Positions 8,763 to 18,212 of a stretch of 64,000 bases of DNA are shown piece after piece. The stretch is taken from the NCBI GenBank assembly GCA_945956935.1, contig CAMFJD010000001.1, positions 1-64,000 of the forward strand, in the 5' to 3' direction. The stretch's first letter is position 1. Each line of letters begins with the position of its first letter. The notes below the pieces were generated by a model that did no database searches, had not been told where the DNA came from, and saw only the letters and a program-made list of their open reading frames with translations. A program made the position numbers and the translations under genes. This DNA is from an uncultured Bacillota bacterium (lineage in GTDB: Bacteria; Bacillota_I; Bacilli_A; Culicoidibacterales; ZOR0006).

Positions 8763-9362
8763 TTAACGGTTGTAGAATTCTACGATTAATTGCTCATCGA
8801 TTTGTTGGTTTAACTCAGAACGTTCTGGTAAACGTACAAATGTCCCTGACATTGTATTTGTATCAAATGATACGAATTCAACTGTAGATACGTTTGCTTC
8901 TAAAGCTTCAGTAATAGTTGCTAATTTCATTGACTTTTCACGTACAGTGATAGTTTGTCCTGGTTTTACGATGTATGAAGGAATGTCAGTACGACGTCCA
9001 TCAACAACGATGTGTCCGTGGTTTACTAATTGACGAGCTGCACGACGAGTACGAGCTAATCCCATACGGTAAACTAAGTTGTCTAAACGGCACTCTAATA
9101 AGATTAAGAAGTTTTCACCGTGTTTACCTTGTGATTTACCTGCACGATCAAATAACGTACGGAATTGACGTTCGTTTAATCCATACATGTAACGCACAGT
9201 TTGTTTCATTTGTAATTGTTTTCCGTACTCTGATAATTTCGTACGGCGTTTTCCGTGTTGTCCTGGTGCGTAAGGGCGTTTGTTTAATTCCTTACCAGTT
9301 TCTGTTAATGAGATTCCTAAACGACGTGATAAACGCCAGCTTGGTCCTGTGTAACGAGCCAT
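8763..9362 (-). CDS. rpsD: 30S ribosomal protein S4
   Basis: S4 is a primary 16S rRNA-binding protein that nucleates 30S assembly. The 199-residue product starts [15 protein letters not shown] and has the S4 RNA-binding domain ([10 protein letters not shown], then VNHGHI and GQTITVRE). I chose the ATG at 9362 because GTAGGAGG lies upstream; the longer frame adds 15 unrelated residues. It is a lone S4 gene outside the large ribosomal operons, as in Bacillus, and sits next to ezrA as in that genus. The structured leader upstream suggests feedback by S4 itself. It has no zinc-finger cysteines (the C-minus form). Confidence 0.97.
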   Translation of the reverse strand: MARYTGPSWRLSRRLGISLTETGKELNKRPYAPGQHGKRRTKLSEYGKQLQMKQTVRYMYGLNERQFRTLFDRAGKSQGKHGENFLILLECRLDNLVYRMGLARTRRAARQLVNHGHIVVDGRRTDIPSYIVKPGQTITVREKSMKLATITEALEANVSTVEFVSFDTNTMSGTFVRLPERSELNQQIDEQLIVEFYNR

Positions 9363-9413
9363 AATAGTTCGTCCTCCTACTGTATTGTTTTTTTTGGCAT
9401 AAAACAATTCCAG

Positions 9414-9525
9414 CTATCATAAGCAATCTTCAATGTGAAACCATAAAGTTTTTCGCACAAGCGGCAGCTCGCATGTGCTACTTAACACCTCTACAGGTGG
9501 CTCGCATTGAAGGAGATTATGATAG
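9414..9525 (-). ncRNA. Structured 5' leader of rpsD (probable S4 autoregulatory element)
   Basis: The rpsD leader folds around two nested long-range helices: CTATCATAA/TTATGATAG (9414-9422 with 9517-9525) and CTTCAATG/CATTGAAG (9428-9435 with 9505-9512). They enclose smaller GC-rich hairpins. A promoter lies just upstream. Bacilli rpsD genes are known to be autoregulated through leader structures, so this is the likely S4-binding site. I did not match it to a covariance model. Confidence 0.65.
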
Positions 9526-9549
9526 ACGCTGCTATTTCATGCATGATTC

Positions 9550-9578
9550 ATTCTACACAATTTAGAAATTAAAATCAA
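9550..9578 (-). promoter_or_regulatory. Promoter of rpsD
   Basis: On the minus strand: TTGATT, 17-nt spacer, TAGAAT. It precedes the structured leader by about 20 bases, giving a leader of roughly 180 nt. Confidence 0.65.
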
Positions 9579-9726
9579 TTACTTTAATTTAATATTAACA
9601 GATAGTATTTTCAAAAGAAATTTGATATGATTAATAATATAATAGACACAAACAATTTTACGCGAAGATAGCGCCTAAAATTTGATCATAAAGTAAGTAG
9701 TTTACAAGTATCGGGGGCTTAATTAC

Positions 9727-11502
9727 ATGGATTTTTTACAAAGTACAATTTTGACAGCATTAACGCAGAAAATGGTGATTGTTGGAGCTGTTATTGCAGT
9801 GACAATCATTGTTGTTATTTTAGTTACTTGGTTTAGTATAACACGTATGAAAAAAAATAAATATTATCGCCAAATTGCAGCGATTGAAAGTGAGCAAATT
9901 CGTATTTTGAATTTAGATGTTGATCCAGCATTGAGTCAATTGAGAAAACTTGAAACAGAACAAAGTCTTGCAAATTTTAATAGTTGGCGTGAAGAATGGC
10001 AACTAATGAAGCATGATTGTAAAACTCAAATTGCTTCAGCTATTACGGAAATTGAATCTGCAATGCAAAAACGTCAGTTTGCTCAAGCGGATGAAGTGAT
10101 ACAAGAATTACAAGAAGCGCTTGTCGATCAAGAAAACCAAATTGAGACCTTAATTGCAAAAATTCATATATTTATTGAAAACGTTCAAAAGTATCAAGAA
10201 CGTGTGTTAGAATTAAAAAATTTCAGTTTACAGCTGAAAAAGACATATGCAACAAATGGAAATTTATTAGCAAACTATGAAACGCAAATCAATCAACTCT
10301 TTCAACAAGCAGAAGGTGCAGAACAGACGATGAATCAGGCTGTGCAAGGGGCAGATTTAGATGAAATTGAACATGCTTTCTTAGATTTTTCACAAGTTCT
10401 TATGACTATTCATGATGTATTGACTGTATTGCCAAAACAACATGTAATGTATCAAAATATGTTGACTCGTATTAGTGAGGTTGATGTATTACGAACTAAA
10501 CTTATCGATCAAGGGTATAGCCTACACGGATTGCAGCTAGATGAAAAGCAAGAACGCTATACAATTGAAATGAAACAAGTTCAACAGTTGTTACAAGATT
10601 TGTCTTTAGCGGAAGTAGAATCGATTTTAAAGACATTGAAAATTGAAATAGATCAAACATTTACAGTCCTAACGAAAGAACAACGCTCTCGAGAGCGAGT
10701 AGAACAACAAATTGGTTTATTGAGAGATTCATTGAAAGACGTGTATAAATATTTTGATAAGGTACGTCATAATTGGGAGCAGATTGCAACACGATATCAA
10801 TTGCTCGATGAAGAAATTGCGAAATATACAGAGTTAGAGCAGTCCGTGCCAAACTTAGAGTCTGAATATTTGCTCATTGATACAAAATTAACTGAAAAAC
10901 AGACAGCATATGTGTATTTATTGAATGATATTGAAAAAATGTTGACACAAACACAAAGTTTATATGAACAGCTGTTAGCGGTACAGACATACATTGATGC
11001 GACAAAAAAAGATGAAAATCATGCACAAAATGAATTAGAACAATTACAAAAAATTATTCATTTGGCACGACGTCGTTTGGCGAAAACACGTATACCAGTT
11101 GTACCTGCGAAATATAATGAAAAAATGCAAGAAGCACTGGAATCAATTGATACGGTGCAAGTATTGTTACAAAATGAGCTTGTAGACATTGAACAGTTAA
11201 ATGAATCACTTGAAACAGCACAACATTTAACAGCAAAATTGTACAAAGAAACGAGTGTTATTGTAAAAACAGTACACTTGACCGAAAAAGGAATAGTTTA
11301 CGCAAATCGCTATCGAGGTTTATCGCCTAAAATTGATAATGATTTAATTCAATCTGAAATGTATTTTACGGGTGGTCAATATACTGCGAGCCTTGAAATT
11401 GTTTTGAACGTTCTTGAAGCTGTTGAGCCTGGAACGTATCATAAACTTGTCGAATTATATGAAAAAAAATTACATGCAGATGAAGCAAAGGCAACAGTGT
11501 AG
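9727..11502 (+). CDS. ezrA: Septation ring formation regulator EzrA
   Basis: EzrA is a membrane protein that interacts with FtsZ and prevents extra Z-rings while linking division to wall synthesis. The 591-residue product has a short extracellular N-terminus, one membrane segment (about residues 16-36), then SITRMKKNKYY and a long cytoplasmic region of spectrin-like alpha-helical repeats rich in Gln/Glu/Leu. The C-terminal patch GLSPKIDNDLIQSEMYFTGG corresponds to the conserved C-terminal segment of the family. Length is slightly above the usual 560-575. Position between rpsD and nifS matches Bacillales. A small hairpin follows the stop. Confidence 0.95.
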   Translation: MDFLQSTILTALTQKMVIVGAVIAVTIIVVILVTWFSITRMKKNKYYRQIAAIESEQIRILNLDVDPALSQLRKLETEQSLANFNSWREEWQLMKHDCKTQIASAITEIESAMQKRQFAQADEVIQELQEALVDQENQIETLIAKIHIFIENVQKYQERVLELKNFSLQLKKTYATNGNLLANYETQINQLFQQAEGAEQTMNQAVQGADLDEIEHAFLDFSQVLMTIHDVLTVLPKQHVMYQNMLTRISEVDVLRTKLIDQGYSLHGLQLDEKQERYTIEMKQVQQLLQDLSLAEVESILKTLKIEIDQTFTVLTKEQRSRERVEQQIGLLRDSLKDVYKYFDKVRHNWEQIATRYQLLDEEIAKYTELEQSVPNLESEYLLIDTKLTEKQTAYVYLLNDIEKMLTQTQSLYEQLLAVQTYIDATKKDENHAQNELEQLQKIIHLARRRLAKTRIPVVPAKYNEKMQEALESIDTVQVLLQNELVDIEQLNESLETAQHLTAKLYKETSVIVKTVHLTEKGIVYANRYRGLSPKIDNDLIQSEMYFTGGQYTASLEIVLNVLEAVEPGTYHKLVELYEKKLHADEAKATV

Positions 11503-11526
11503 AAGCGGCAAAATGTCGCTTTTTTA
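11503..11526 (+). terminator. Terminator of ezrA
   Basis: Short imperfect stem (AAGCGGCA / TGTCGCTT) with a T6 run directly after the ezrA stop. Confidence 0.7.
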
Positions 11527-11676
11527 CGTTTTACGGTATCCAGATTAAAAGAAATAGATGTAATTTAGACAACTCTCACATCGTGGGTGCAAAAGCTAAT
11601 GACTTTTATGATGAAATTTGTTAAAATTGTTGCGATATCGATTGAGTGTCTAGCTTTAGAAGAGAGTGGTGATGAA

Positions 11677-12822
11677 ATGATTTATTTAGATTATAGTGCA
11701 ACAACGCCAGTTCATCCTGAAGTATTAACAACGTTTACGAAGGTGAATAACGAGTTGTTTGCAAACCCAGATTCGTTGCATAATTTTGGGGGGAAGGTTG
11801 CCACTTTGTTACAGAAAGCGAAGGAAGTAACTGCTCAATTATTAAAAGTTCAACCGCAAGAGTTGATTTTTACTAGTGGTGCAACCGAAGCGAATAACTT
11901 AGCTTTACGAGGAATTGCTTTTGCCAATCGGCAAAGAGGAAACCATATTATTACTTCTGTAATAGAACATCCATCAGTGTATGATACGCTCAAGCAGCTA
12001 GAACAACACTTTGGTTTTGAAGTGACATATTTACCAGTAGATCATACTGGTAAAGTATCGGTAGTAGATGTTCAAGCGGCAATTCGTCCAACAACGATTT
12101 TAGTTTCAATTATGGCGATAAATAATGAAGTTGGTTCGATTCAACCAATTGCAGAAATAGGAAAAATTTTATCTGAATATCCGAAAATTTATTTTCATGT
12201 TGATGCTGTGCAGGCAGTTGGGAAAGTTGCAGTTGATATAAAGGAATGGCGAATTGACCTATTAACGTGTTCAGCACACAAAATGTTTGGACTTAAAGGG
12301 AGTGGTTTGTTATTTAAGCGGATTGGCGTCAATTTAATGCCACTTCAAACCGGAGGTTCTCAAGAGGATGGATACCGAGCAGGAACACCGAATGTTGCGG
12401 CAAATGTTGCTTTTGCCAAAACATTACGACTAGCATTGGAACACTTACCACAAAAACAAGCGATGGTACAAGAATTGAATACATATGTTCGGACGTTACT
12501 TGAACAAAAAGTGGTAGGTGTTGTATGCAATTCGAGTGTAACTTGTTCACCCTATATTTTAAATATTTCGATCCCTCCATTGAGACCCGAAGTAATTGTG
12601 CATGGACTTGATGCAAAAGGTATTTATTTATCAACACGTTCGGCCTGTTCATCAAAAGAAGCTAAAGCTTCGAGAGTTTTAACAGCAATGCATTTACGTG
12701 ATGAAGTAGCAAGTAGTGGAATCCGAGTAAGTCTAAGTCACGAAACGACTAAAGAACAACTCAATATATTTGTGGATGAACTAGCAAATGTTGTTGAGCA
12801 AATGCGAAAGGTAGTGAAATAA
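11677..12822 (+). CDS. Cysteine desulfurase (NifS/IscS family)
   Basis: A PLP enzyme that takes sulfur from cysteine as a persulfide. Beginning MIYLDYSATTPVHPEV, the 381-residue product has the cofactor motifs HVDAVQ and SAHKMFG (Lys202) and the active-site loop STRSACSS with Cys324. The ATG at 11677 follows AGAGAGTGGTG; the 30 upstream codons in frame are not conserved. One base separates its stop from thiI, so the enzyme almost certainly feeds sulfur to ThiI for 4-thiouridine in tRNA, as the NifZ-ThiI pair does in B. subtilis. Confidence 0.95.
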   Translation: MIYLDYSATTPVHPEVLTTFTKVNNELFANPDSLHNFGGKVATLLQKAKEVTAQLLKVQPQELIFTSGATEANNLALRGIAFANRQRGNHIITSVIEHPSVYDTLKQLEQHFGFEVTYLPVDHTGKVSVVDVQAAIRPTTILVSIMAINNEVGSIQPIAEIGKILSEYPKIYFHVDAVQAVGKVAVDIKEWRIDLLTCSAHKMFGLKGSGLLFKRIGVNLMPLQTGGSQEDGYRAGTPNVAANVAFAKTLRLALEHLPQKQAMVQELNTYVRTLLEQKVVGVVCNSSVTCSPYILNISIPPLRPEVIVHGLDAKGIYLSTRSACSSKEAKASRVLTAMHLRDEVASSGIRVSLSHETTKEQLNIFVDELANVVEQMRKVVK

Positions 12823-12823
12823 A

Positions 12824-14032
12824 ATGGCAGTACAGTATGAATACATTTTAATCCGTTATGGAGAACTAACGACAAAAGGAAAGAACCGCAAAGATTTTAT
12901 TAATCTTTTATTCCAAAATACAAAACAGGCATTAAAATCATTTCCGGAATTGGAGTATCGTAAAACACGTGATCGGATGTACATTGATCTTCATGGTGCT
13001 GAACAAGAAGGAGTTATTACGCGCTTAAAAACAGTGTTTGGAATTCATTCATTTAGTTTAGCTGTAAAATGTGAACCAATTATTGAGTCAATTCAAACAA
13101 CAGCATTAGAAGTAGTAAATATGGATCGAACACCGCGTACGTTTAAAGTTGATACAAAACGTAGCGATAAAACGTTTCCACTTAAAAGTATGGAAATTTC
13201 ACGTGCTGTAGCGGGGCATGTCTTATCAAATACGGAACATCTAACTGTTGATGTAAGAAAACCAGAATACTTGTTACAAGTAGAGGTACGTCATGATGCA
13301 GCATATGTGATGGGTCGTACTGAAAAAGGTGCAGGTGGTTATCCAGTAGGTGTTGCTGGAAAAGGACTATTGATGTTATCAGGTGGTATCGATAGTCCAG
13401 TAGCTGGATATTTAACGATGAAACGTGGAGTTAAACTTGAAATGATTCATTTTGCATCGCCACCATATACAAGTGAACAAGCACAGCAAAAAGTACATGA
13501 TTTAACGCAAAAACTAGCAGCATATGCACAACCAATTAAAGTTCACACAGTACCGTTTACCCATTTACAAGTAACAATTAATCAGCATGTGAAGTCGAGT
13601 TTGAATATGACAGTCATGCGTCGTATGATGTATCGTGTAGCAGAAGGAGTTGCAAAGAAAAATAATTGTTTAATTTTGACAAATGGAGAAAGTATTGGTC
13701 AGGTGGCTTCACAAACGTTACACAGTATGAATGTGATCAATGCAGCTATTTCTACACCAGTAATTCGTCCGGTTGCAACAATGGATAAGCTAGAAATTAT
13801 TGATGTTGCCAAAAAAATTGACACATACGATATTTCAATTCGCCCATTTGAAGATTGTTGTACAATTTTCACACCGAAATCACCTGCAACGAGACCAACA
13901 CTTGCAGATGTAGAGTCAGAAGAGGCTCGTTTTGATTGGGAACCACTTGTGCAAAAATGTATCGATGAAACAGAATCAATTATGATTTACCATCATGAAG
14001 AAGAAACAAGTGAATTTTCTGATCTGTTTTAA
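12824..14032 (+). CDS. thiI: tRNA 4-thiouridine synthase ThiI
   Basis: ThiI adenylates U8 of tRNA and installs sulfur to form 4-thiouridine. The 402-residue protein has the N-terminal ferredoxin-like/THUMP region (about 1-165) and the PP-loop ATPase motif LSGGIDSPVAGY from about residue 186. The rhodanese domain of the E. coli enzyme is absent, as in other Bacillota, so sulfur is presumably delivered directly by the adjacent cysteine desulfurase. It begins one base after nifS. No thiamine synthesis genes are nearby, which favours the tRNA role. A strong terminator follows. Confidence 0.97.
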   Translation: MAVQYEYILIRYGELTTKGKNRKDFINLLFQNTKQALKSFPELEYRKTRDRMYIDLHGAEQEGVITRLKTVFGIHSFSLAVKCEPIIESIQTTALEVVNMDRTPRTFKVDTKRSDKTFPLKSMEISRAVAGHVLSNTEHLTVDVRKPEYLLQVEVRHDAAYVMGRTEKGAGGYPVGVAGKGLLMLSGGIDSPVAGYLTMKRGVKLEMIHFASPPYTSEQAQQKVHDLTQKLAAYAQPIKVHTVPFTHLQVTINQHVKSSLNMTVMRRMMYRVAEGVAKKNNCLILTNGESIGQVASQTLHSMNVINAAISTPVIRPVATMDKLEIIDVAKKIDTYDISIRPFEDCCTIFTPKSPATRPTLADVESEEARFDWEPLVQKCIDETESIMIYHHEEETSEFSDLF

Positions 14033-14070
14033 TACGAAAAAGGTGTGAATCCACACCTTTTTCGTATTTT
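14031..14070. terminator. Terminator of nifS-thiI
   Basis: A 17-bp inverted repeat (14031-14047 with 14052-14068) with a 4-nt loop and T-run, overlapping the thiI stop codon. Confidence 0.9.
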
Positions 14071-14120
14071 TAATCTTTTACAACAAAAACAATAAAATAA
14101 AAGTTAAAAAAATCACAAAT

Positions 14121-14149
14121 TTGGAAGCGTATTCGTTCTATGATATGAT
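14121..14149 (+). promoter_or_regulatory. Promoter of the ytxK-like gene (and possibly ackA)
   Basis: TTGGAA, 17-nt spacer, TATGAT, about 30 bases upstream of the coding start. Confidence 0.6.
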
Positions 14150-14181
14150 AAGGATGTTATGCTTAAGGAGCGATAGGAAAA

Positions 14182-14994
14182 ATGAAAACAATTGAAACAG
14201 TATTTCATGAAATTGACGGACACATTCAACCAGAAGCTAATTATTTAGCACAACTACCACAAGCAATTCAGGCATTAGATAAAAATACAATTCCTTTTTT
14301 GCGCCAAGCTGTTGCAATGGCAACGATGAAAGGAATCGGAAATTTCCGCTCAGATGTACTATTACCTGAAGGAATAATCTTGCTTGTTGTTGCAATTATT
14401 CAAAGCTTGAATCAAGGCAAAAATATTGATGTCTTGGAACTTGATGCTAGTATTGGAACGATGAGTCTAGCAATTGCCGAACAATTACCAAAAACAACAT
14501 TTTCATACATGGAAGTAGAACCGATTTTACAGGCAATTTTTGAAGCAACTGCTGCAAAACTTGAAACAAAAATACAGGCTGTTGAACTTGATGAGTTACA
14601 AGCAAAGTATGATTGTGTTCTTCAGAATGTCGATATGGAGACAGCGGCAAAAAATTGGCAGCAATTAGCGAGAGAGTACGCAGAATTACTGCCTGAATTA
14701 TTACGTGAAGATGGTCAAATAGTGCTTATTATGCCGCAAATCATTTTCAATGAAGCTATTTTCTCACCATTACGAGAAGCGATGTTTGATACATTCCACC
14801 TCCAAGCATATATCCAATTGCCACATAGCTTTTTTGTCGCTGAAGATTTGGCTAAAGTCATTGTTATTTTAACGACAAAACAATTGAAAAAACAACTTGA
14901 ACCAGTTGTACTACAGCTGCCAGATCCTAAAAATCAACAGCTGTTTAGTAAAGCTGTACGTGATTTGTTACAATTATTGGCACAAACAAAATAA
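14182..14994 (+). CDS. YtxK-like Rossmann methyltransferase-fold protein, motifs degenerate
   Basis: A 270-residue protein in the position of B. subtilis ytxK, directly before ackA. YtxK proteins resemble type I N6-adenine DNA methyltransferases, but most are about 330 residues. Here the SAM motif DxxxGxG reads DASIGTM (near residue 93), and the catalytic NPPY-type motif is replaced by LQNVDM (near 150), so methylation is doubtful. The C-terminal part (GQIVLIMPQIIFN, then LPHSFF) keeps the fold of the family. The start follows AAGGAG. Probably cotranscribed with ackA, 33 bases downstream. Its biological role is unknown even in B. subtilis. Confidence 0.75.
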   Translation: MKTIETVFHEIDGHIQPEANYLAQLPQAIQALDKNTIPFLRQAVAMATMKGIGNFRSDVLLPEGIILLVVAIIQSLNQGKNIDVLELDASIGTMSLAIAEQLPKTTFSYMEVEPILQAIFEATAAKLETKIQAVELDELQAKYDCVLQNVDMETAAKNWQQLAREYAELLPELLREDGQIVLIMPQIIFNEAIFSPLREAMFDTFHLQAYIQLPHSFFVAEDLAKVIVILTTKQLKKQLEPVVLQLPDPKNQQLFSKAVRDLLQLLAQTK

Positions 14995-15027
14995 AACATA
15001 AATAAGTAAATAAAGGGAGAAACATTT

Positions 15028-16215
15028 ATGAAAATTTTAGCAATTAATGCAGGAAGCTCATCTTTAAAGTTTCAATTATTTGAAATGCCGAGTGAAGCCG
15101 TTTTATGTTCTGGAATTGCAGAACGGATTGGATTAGAACAGGGGAATTTTACAATTAAATTCGACGGTAACAAACACGAGAGTGAACGTATGATTGAAAA
15201 TCATACAGTCGCGGTTAACTTGTTATTATCATCGTTATTAGAGCATAATATTATTGCTGATTATAGCGAAATTAGTGGGATTGGTCATCGCGTTGTACAC
15301 GGTGGTGAGGCATTTGCGGATTCAACTATTTTAGATGCTGAAAAAATTGGTGAAATTGCCAAATTAGCATCGTTAGCACCATTACATAATCCGGCAAATA
15401 TTTTAGGTATTGAAGGATTCATGGCTGTATTACCAAATGTACCAGCTGTTGCCGTGTTTGATACTGCATTTCATCAAACAATGCCAGAGGACGCGTATAT
15501 GTATGCAACACCGTATGAGTGGTATGAAAAGCATGCAGTACGTAAATATGGATTCCATGGAACAAGTCATCTCTATGTCTCTCACGAAACGGCAAAATTT
15601 ATTGGTAAAACAATTGAAGATTCAAAAATTATTGTCTGTCATCTTGGAAACGGTGGATCATTATCAGCCGTCTTGAATGGGAAATCAGTGAATACGTCAA
15701 TGGGCTTTACACCACTTGCTGGAATTCCAATGGGAACACGTAGCGGGGATATAGATCCAGCGATTATTCCTTACATGATGGAACAGACAGGGAAAACTGC
15801 AGAGCAAATCGTCGATGATTTAAATAAAAAATCTGGTTTCTTCGGTGTTTCAGGGATTAGTAGTGATGCACGTGATATTACAAAAGCAATTGAGGCTGGG
15901 GATACACGCGCTAAACTAGCATATGATATTTATACAAAACGTATCGCTCAAACAATTGCAGCTTACATGGTTGATTTAGGTGGTTGTGATGCAATTGCAT
16001 TTACAGCAGGAATTGGTGAAAATTCGGCAGCGATTCGTAGTGATATTTGTAATCAATTGTCAGCATTTAATATTATCATTGATGAAGAAGCGAATAATCG
16101 AGCACGAGGTGTTGCAGGAGTTATTACTACTGGAGAATCAGCAATTCAAGTTGTCGCTATGCCGACAAACGAAGAGGTTATGATTGCACGTGATGTGATG
16201 CGGCTAGCATTTTAG
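15028..16215 (+). CDS. ackA: Acetate kinase
   Basis: Interconverts acetyl phosphate + ADP with acetate + ATP, the ATP-yielding end of overflow and fermentative metabolism. The 395-residue enzyme shows the ASKHA fold: NAGSSSLKFQLF at the N-terminus, GHRVVHGG, the nucleotide-binding HLGNGGSL, and AGIGENSAAIR near the C-terminus. FHQTMPE and KYGFHGTSH are also canonical. GGGAGA precedes the ATG. No pta gene is adjacent, as in B. subtilis. I see no cre box directly upstream, although B. subtilis ackA has one. A terminator follows. Confidence 0.98.
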   Translation: MKILAINAGSSSLKFQLFEMPSEAVLCSGIAERIGLEQGNFTIKFDGNKHESERMIENHTVAVNLLLSSLLEHNIIADYSEISGIGHRVVHGGEAFADSTILDAEKIGEIAKLASLAPLHNPANILGIEGFMAVLPNVPAVAVFDTAFHQTMPEDAYMYATPYEWYEKHAVRKYGFHGTSHLYVSHETAKFIGKTIEDSKIIVCHLGNGGSLSAVLNGKSVNTSMGFTPLAGIPMGTRSGDIDPAIIPYMMEQTGKTAEQIVDDLNKKSGFFGVSGISSDARDITKAIEAGDTRAKLAYDIYTKRIAQTIAAYMVDLGGCDAIAFTAGIGENSAAIRSDICNQLSAFNIIIDEEANNRARGVAGVITTGESAIQVVAMPTNEEVMIARDVMRLAF

Positions 16216-16221
16216 TTGAAT

Positions 16222-16267
16222 AAAAAAAGTCCAGTTGAGCGAGTAGTGCTAAGACTGGGCTTTTTTA
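16222..16267 (+). terminator. Terminator of ackA
   Basis: AAAAAAGTCCAGT pairs with ACTGGGCTTTTTT around an 18-nt loop, ending in T6. Confidence 0.8.
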
Positions 16268-16315
16268 TATTAATAGTACTATCAGTGATTGAATAATTGA
16301 TTGTGACAGAATGCA

Positions 16316-16343
16316 GAAAAAACACCACGATATACACGTGGTG
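16316..16343 (-). terminator. Terminator of the bicupin gene
   Basis: CACCACG/CGTGGTG stem followed, on the minus strand, by T5-6, just past the stop of the minus-strand gene. Confidence 0.75.
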
Positions 16344-16355
16344 CAAAAGGTTTTA

Positions 16356-17030
16356 TTAGCGTTGCGCAACAAGATCAAAAATAAAGAAGTGAGAAAACTC
16401 ATTAGCAGTTACTTCAACAATATAATCTTGACTCATCGCTGACATAAATTGACAATCAAGAGAATTGAGAATTGTATTAGTATTGACATTTAATTGTCCG
16501 CTAACAACGAAAATTCCACAATGCCGCCCATGCTCGATACGATATTTAAAGTGTGTTTGGGGTTGCAATGTTCCTTCAAATAAATGGCAGTCGATAGCTA
16601 ATCTTGCTGGAGAACCCGGTCCAATTAAAGTTTTTAAATCATGGTCGTCGAAACTGATGAGTGGCAAAGTTTCAGTCGAAAAGTGTTGGAATAGTGGTGT
16701 ATCGTGTAAGCTTGGCATGAGTTCTGGATCGAATCCACAGATGAATCCGTGATAATCATCACTAAAAGCAAGTGAATCGATGATAAGGGGGCTTATGAGT
16801 TGTAAACTGCCAGCTTTACAAGTGTGAACATGATTTGCCTCATCTGTATATGTCAGTGTCCCAGCGAATGTGTAAAAGCAGTACTCTAAGATATCATGAC
16901 TATGAGGAGAATCTACATATGTTGTTATATTTATCGGTGTTCTCCATTGGAGTAGACAAAGTAAATCAAAATAAGGGATGGGTTGATTAAGTTGTTGTAT
17001 TTTCTCGTGCGTTAAAGTAATGAGTTTCAT
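16356..17030 (-). CDS. Pirin-like bicupin protein
   Basis: A 224-residue protein with two cupin-type beta-barrels in the arrangement of pirin/YhaK proteins. The first has SPHSH (about residues 41-45), EY...F.G.LTYTDE and CKAGSLQLISP. The second has FVVSGQLNVN and ends FFIFDL, as pirins do. The first metal-ligand pair (HSH) is present, but the later H-x-E pair of pirins is not evident (DSLAFSDD in its place), so metal binding and quercetinase-like activity are uncertain. A GGTGG site precedes the ATG. Transcribed alone, divergently from nrnA. Moderately sure of the fold, unsure of function. Confidence 0.6.
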   Translation of the reverse strand: MKLITLTHEKIQQLNQPIPYFDLLCLLQWRTPINITTYVDSPHSHDILEYCFYTFAGTLTYTDEANHVHTCKAGSLQLISPLIIDSLAFSDDYHGFICGFDPELMPSLHDTPLFQHFSTETLPLISFDDHDLKTLIGPGSPARLAIDCHLFEGTLQPQTHFKYRIEHGRHCGIFVVSGQLNVNTNTILNSLDCQFMSAMSQDYIVEVTANEFSHFFIFDLVAQR

Positions 17031-17159
17031 ATATCCACCTAACTTTCTAAAGATATGTATCTTCTACTATACAAAGGAATGATTGGAAAATAAAGGGATT
17101 TTATCATTATTTACTCTGTTTCACTGTGGAAATGGAATAAATTTGTCTACGTATAGCGA

Positions 17160-17188
17160 TTGGGGAACGGATTAATACATGTTATAAT
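17160..17188 (+). promoter_or_regulatory. Promoter of nrnA-dnaE
   Basis: TTGGGG, 17-nt spacer, TATAAT; about 35 bases upstream of the nrnA start. Confidence 0.65.
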
Positions 17189-17223
17189 AGCAAATAAGAG
17201 AAAATGAAAAGAGGAATTAAATT

Positions 17224-18180
17224 ATGATGGAAACACTTGTTCAAAAAATTCAAGCAGCGCAAACGATTATTATTCATAGGCATGTGAATCCTGATCCAGA
17301 TGCATTTGGATCACAAGGAGGGCTTGCACAATTGATTTGTGATAACTTACCAGAAAAACAAGTTTATTGTGTAGGAGAAGCAGAACCGACACTCGAACAT
17401 TTATTAATACCAGATTGTGTTGGGGATGAAATATATGAAACGGCACTTGTCATTGTGACAGATACAGCTAATCATGAACGAATCGATGATCAAAGATATA
17501 TTAAAGCAAGTGAAATCTTAAAAATTGATCACCATCCAAATGATGATGAATATGGAACATGGCAATGGGTAAATGAACAAGCATCGTCAACATCACAATT
17601 AATTTTACAGTTTGGGTTATACATGCGCACGCACTATAATTGGGAAATAACAGCAAATTTTGCTCGCTTAGTTTATGCTGGTATTATTGCGGATACAGGA
17701 AGATTCATGTATTCACATGTGGACAAACAGTTATTTCAAGAGGTAGCTGAAATTATCGAACTCATTGATTTGCAGGCATTCTATCAACAAGCATACCGTC
17801 GCAGTTTAGGAGATGTGCAGTTTTCTGGTTATTTGACGTCGCAAATTATGGCAACAGATTCAGGGTGTGCATATGTGAAAATTTCAAACGAAGCTTTAGA
17901 GATGTATGGTGTCAGCCGTTCAAAAGCTTCTAGTATGGTAAATATGTTAGCGAATATCGATGATATGCCAGTATGGGTTCTATTTACTGAAGATATTGAA
18001 AACAACAATATACGTTGTAGTATCCGTTCGCGTGGACCAGTTATTAATACGATTGCACAACAATTCGGAGGTGGTGGACACCAAATGGCGAGTGGTGCTC
18101 GTGTTGATAATTGGGAACAAGCAGATCAGTTGCTTGCGGTATTAGATGCTGTGTGCGTGACATATAAAATGCAAAAATAA
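17224..18180 (+). CDS. nrnA: DHH/DHHA1 phosphoesterase, oligoribonuclease / pAp phosphatase NrnA
   Basis: Degrades 2-5 nt RNA and 3'-phosphoadenosine 5'-phosphate, replacing Orn in Bacillota. The 318-residue product has the DHH-family metal motifs RHVNPDPDAFGS, VTDTANH and the signature KIDHHPND. The C-terminal DHHA1 domain carries the substrate loop GGGGHQMASGA. The position just upstream of dnaE matches ytqI/nrnA of B. subtilis. A second ATG one codon in is possible. The next gene starts 32 bases downstream, so nrnA and dnaE are probably one operon. Confidence 0.95.
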   Translation: MMETLVQKIQAAQTIIIHRHVNPDPDAFGSQGGLAQLICDNLPEKQVYCVGEAEPTLEHLLIPDCVGDEIYETALVIVTDTANHERIDDQRYIKASEILKIDHHPNDDEYGTWQWVNEQASSTSQLILQFGLYMRTHYNWEITANFARLVYAGIIADTGRFMYSHVDKQLFQEVAEIIELIDLQAFYQQAYRRSLGDVQFSGYLTSQIMATDSGCAYVKISNEALEMYGVSRSKASSMVNMLANIDDMPVWVLFTEDIENNNIRCSIRSRGPVINTIAQQFGGGGHQMASGARVDNWEQADQLLAVLDAVCVTYKMQK

Positions 18181-18212
18181 CATCTTGAAGTTATGAAAGG
18201 GAGTGTCGATAA

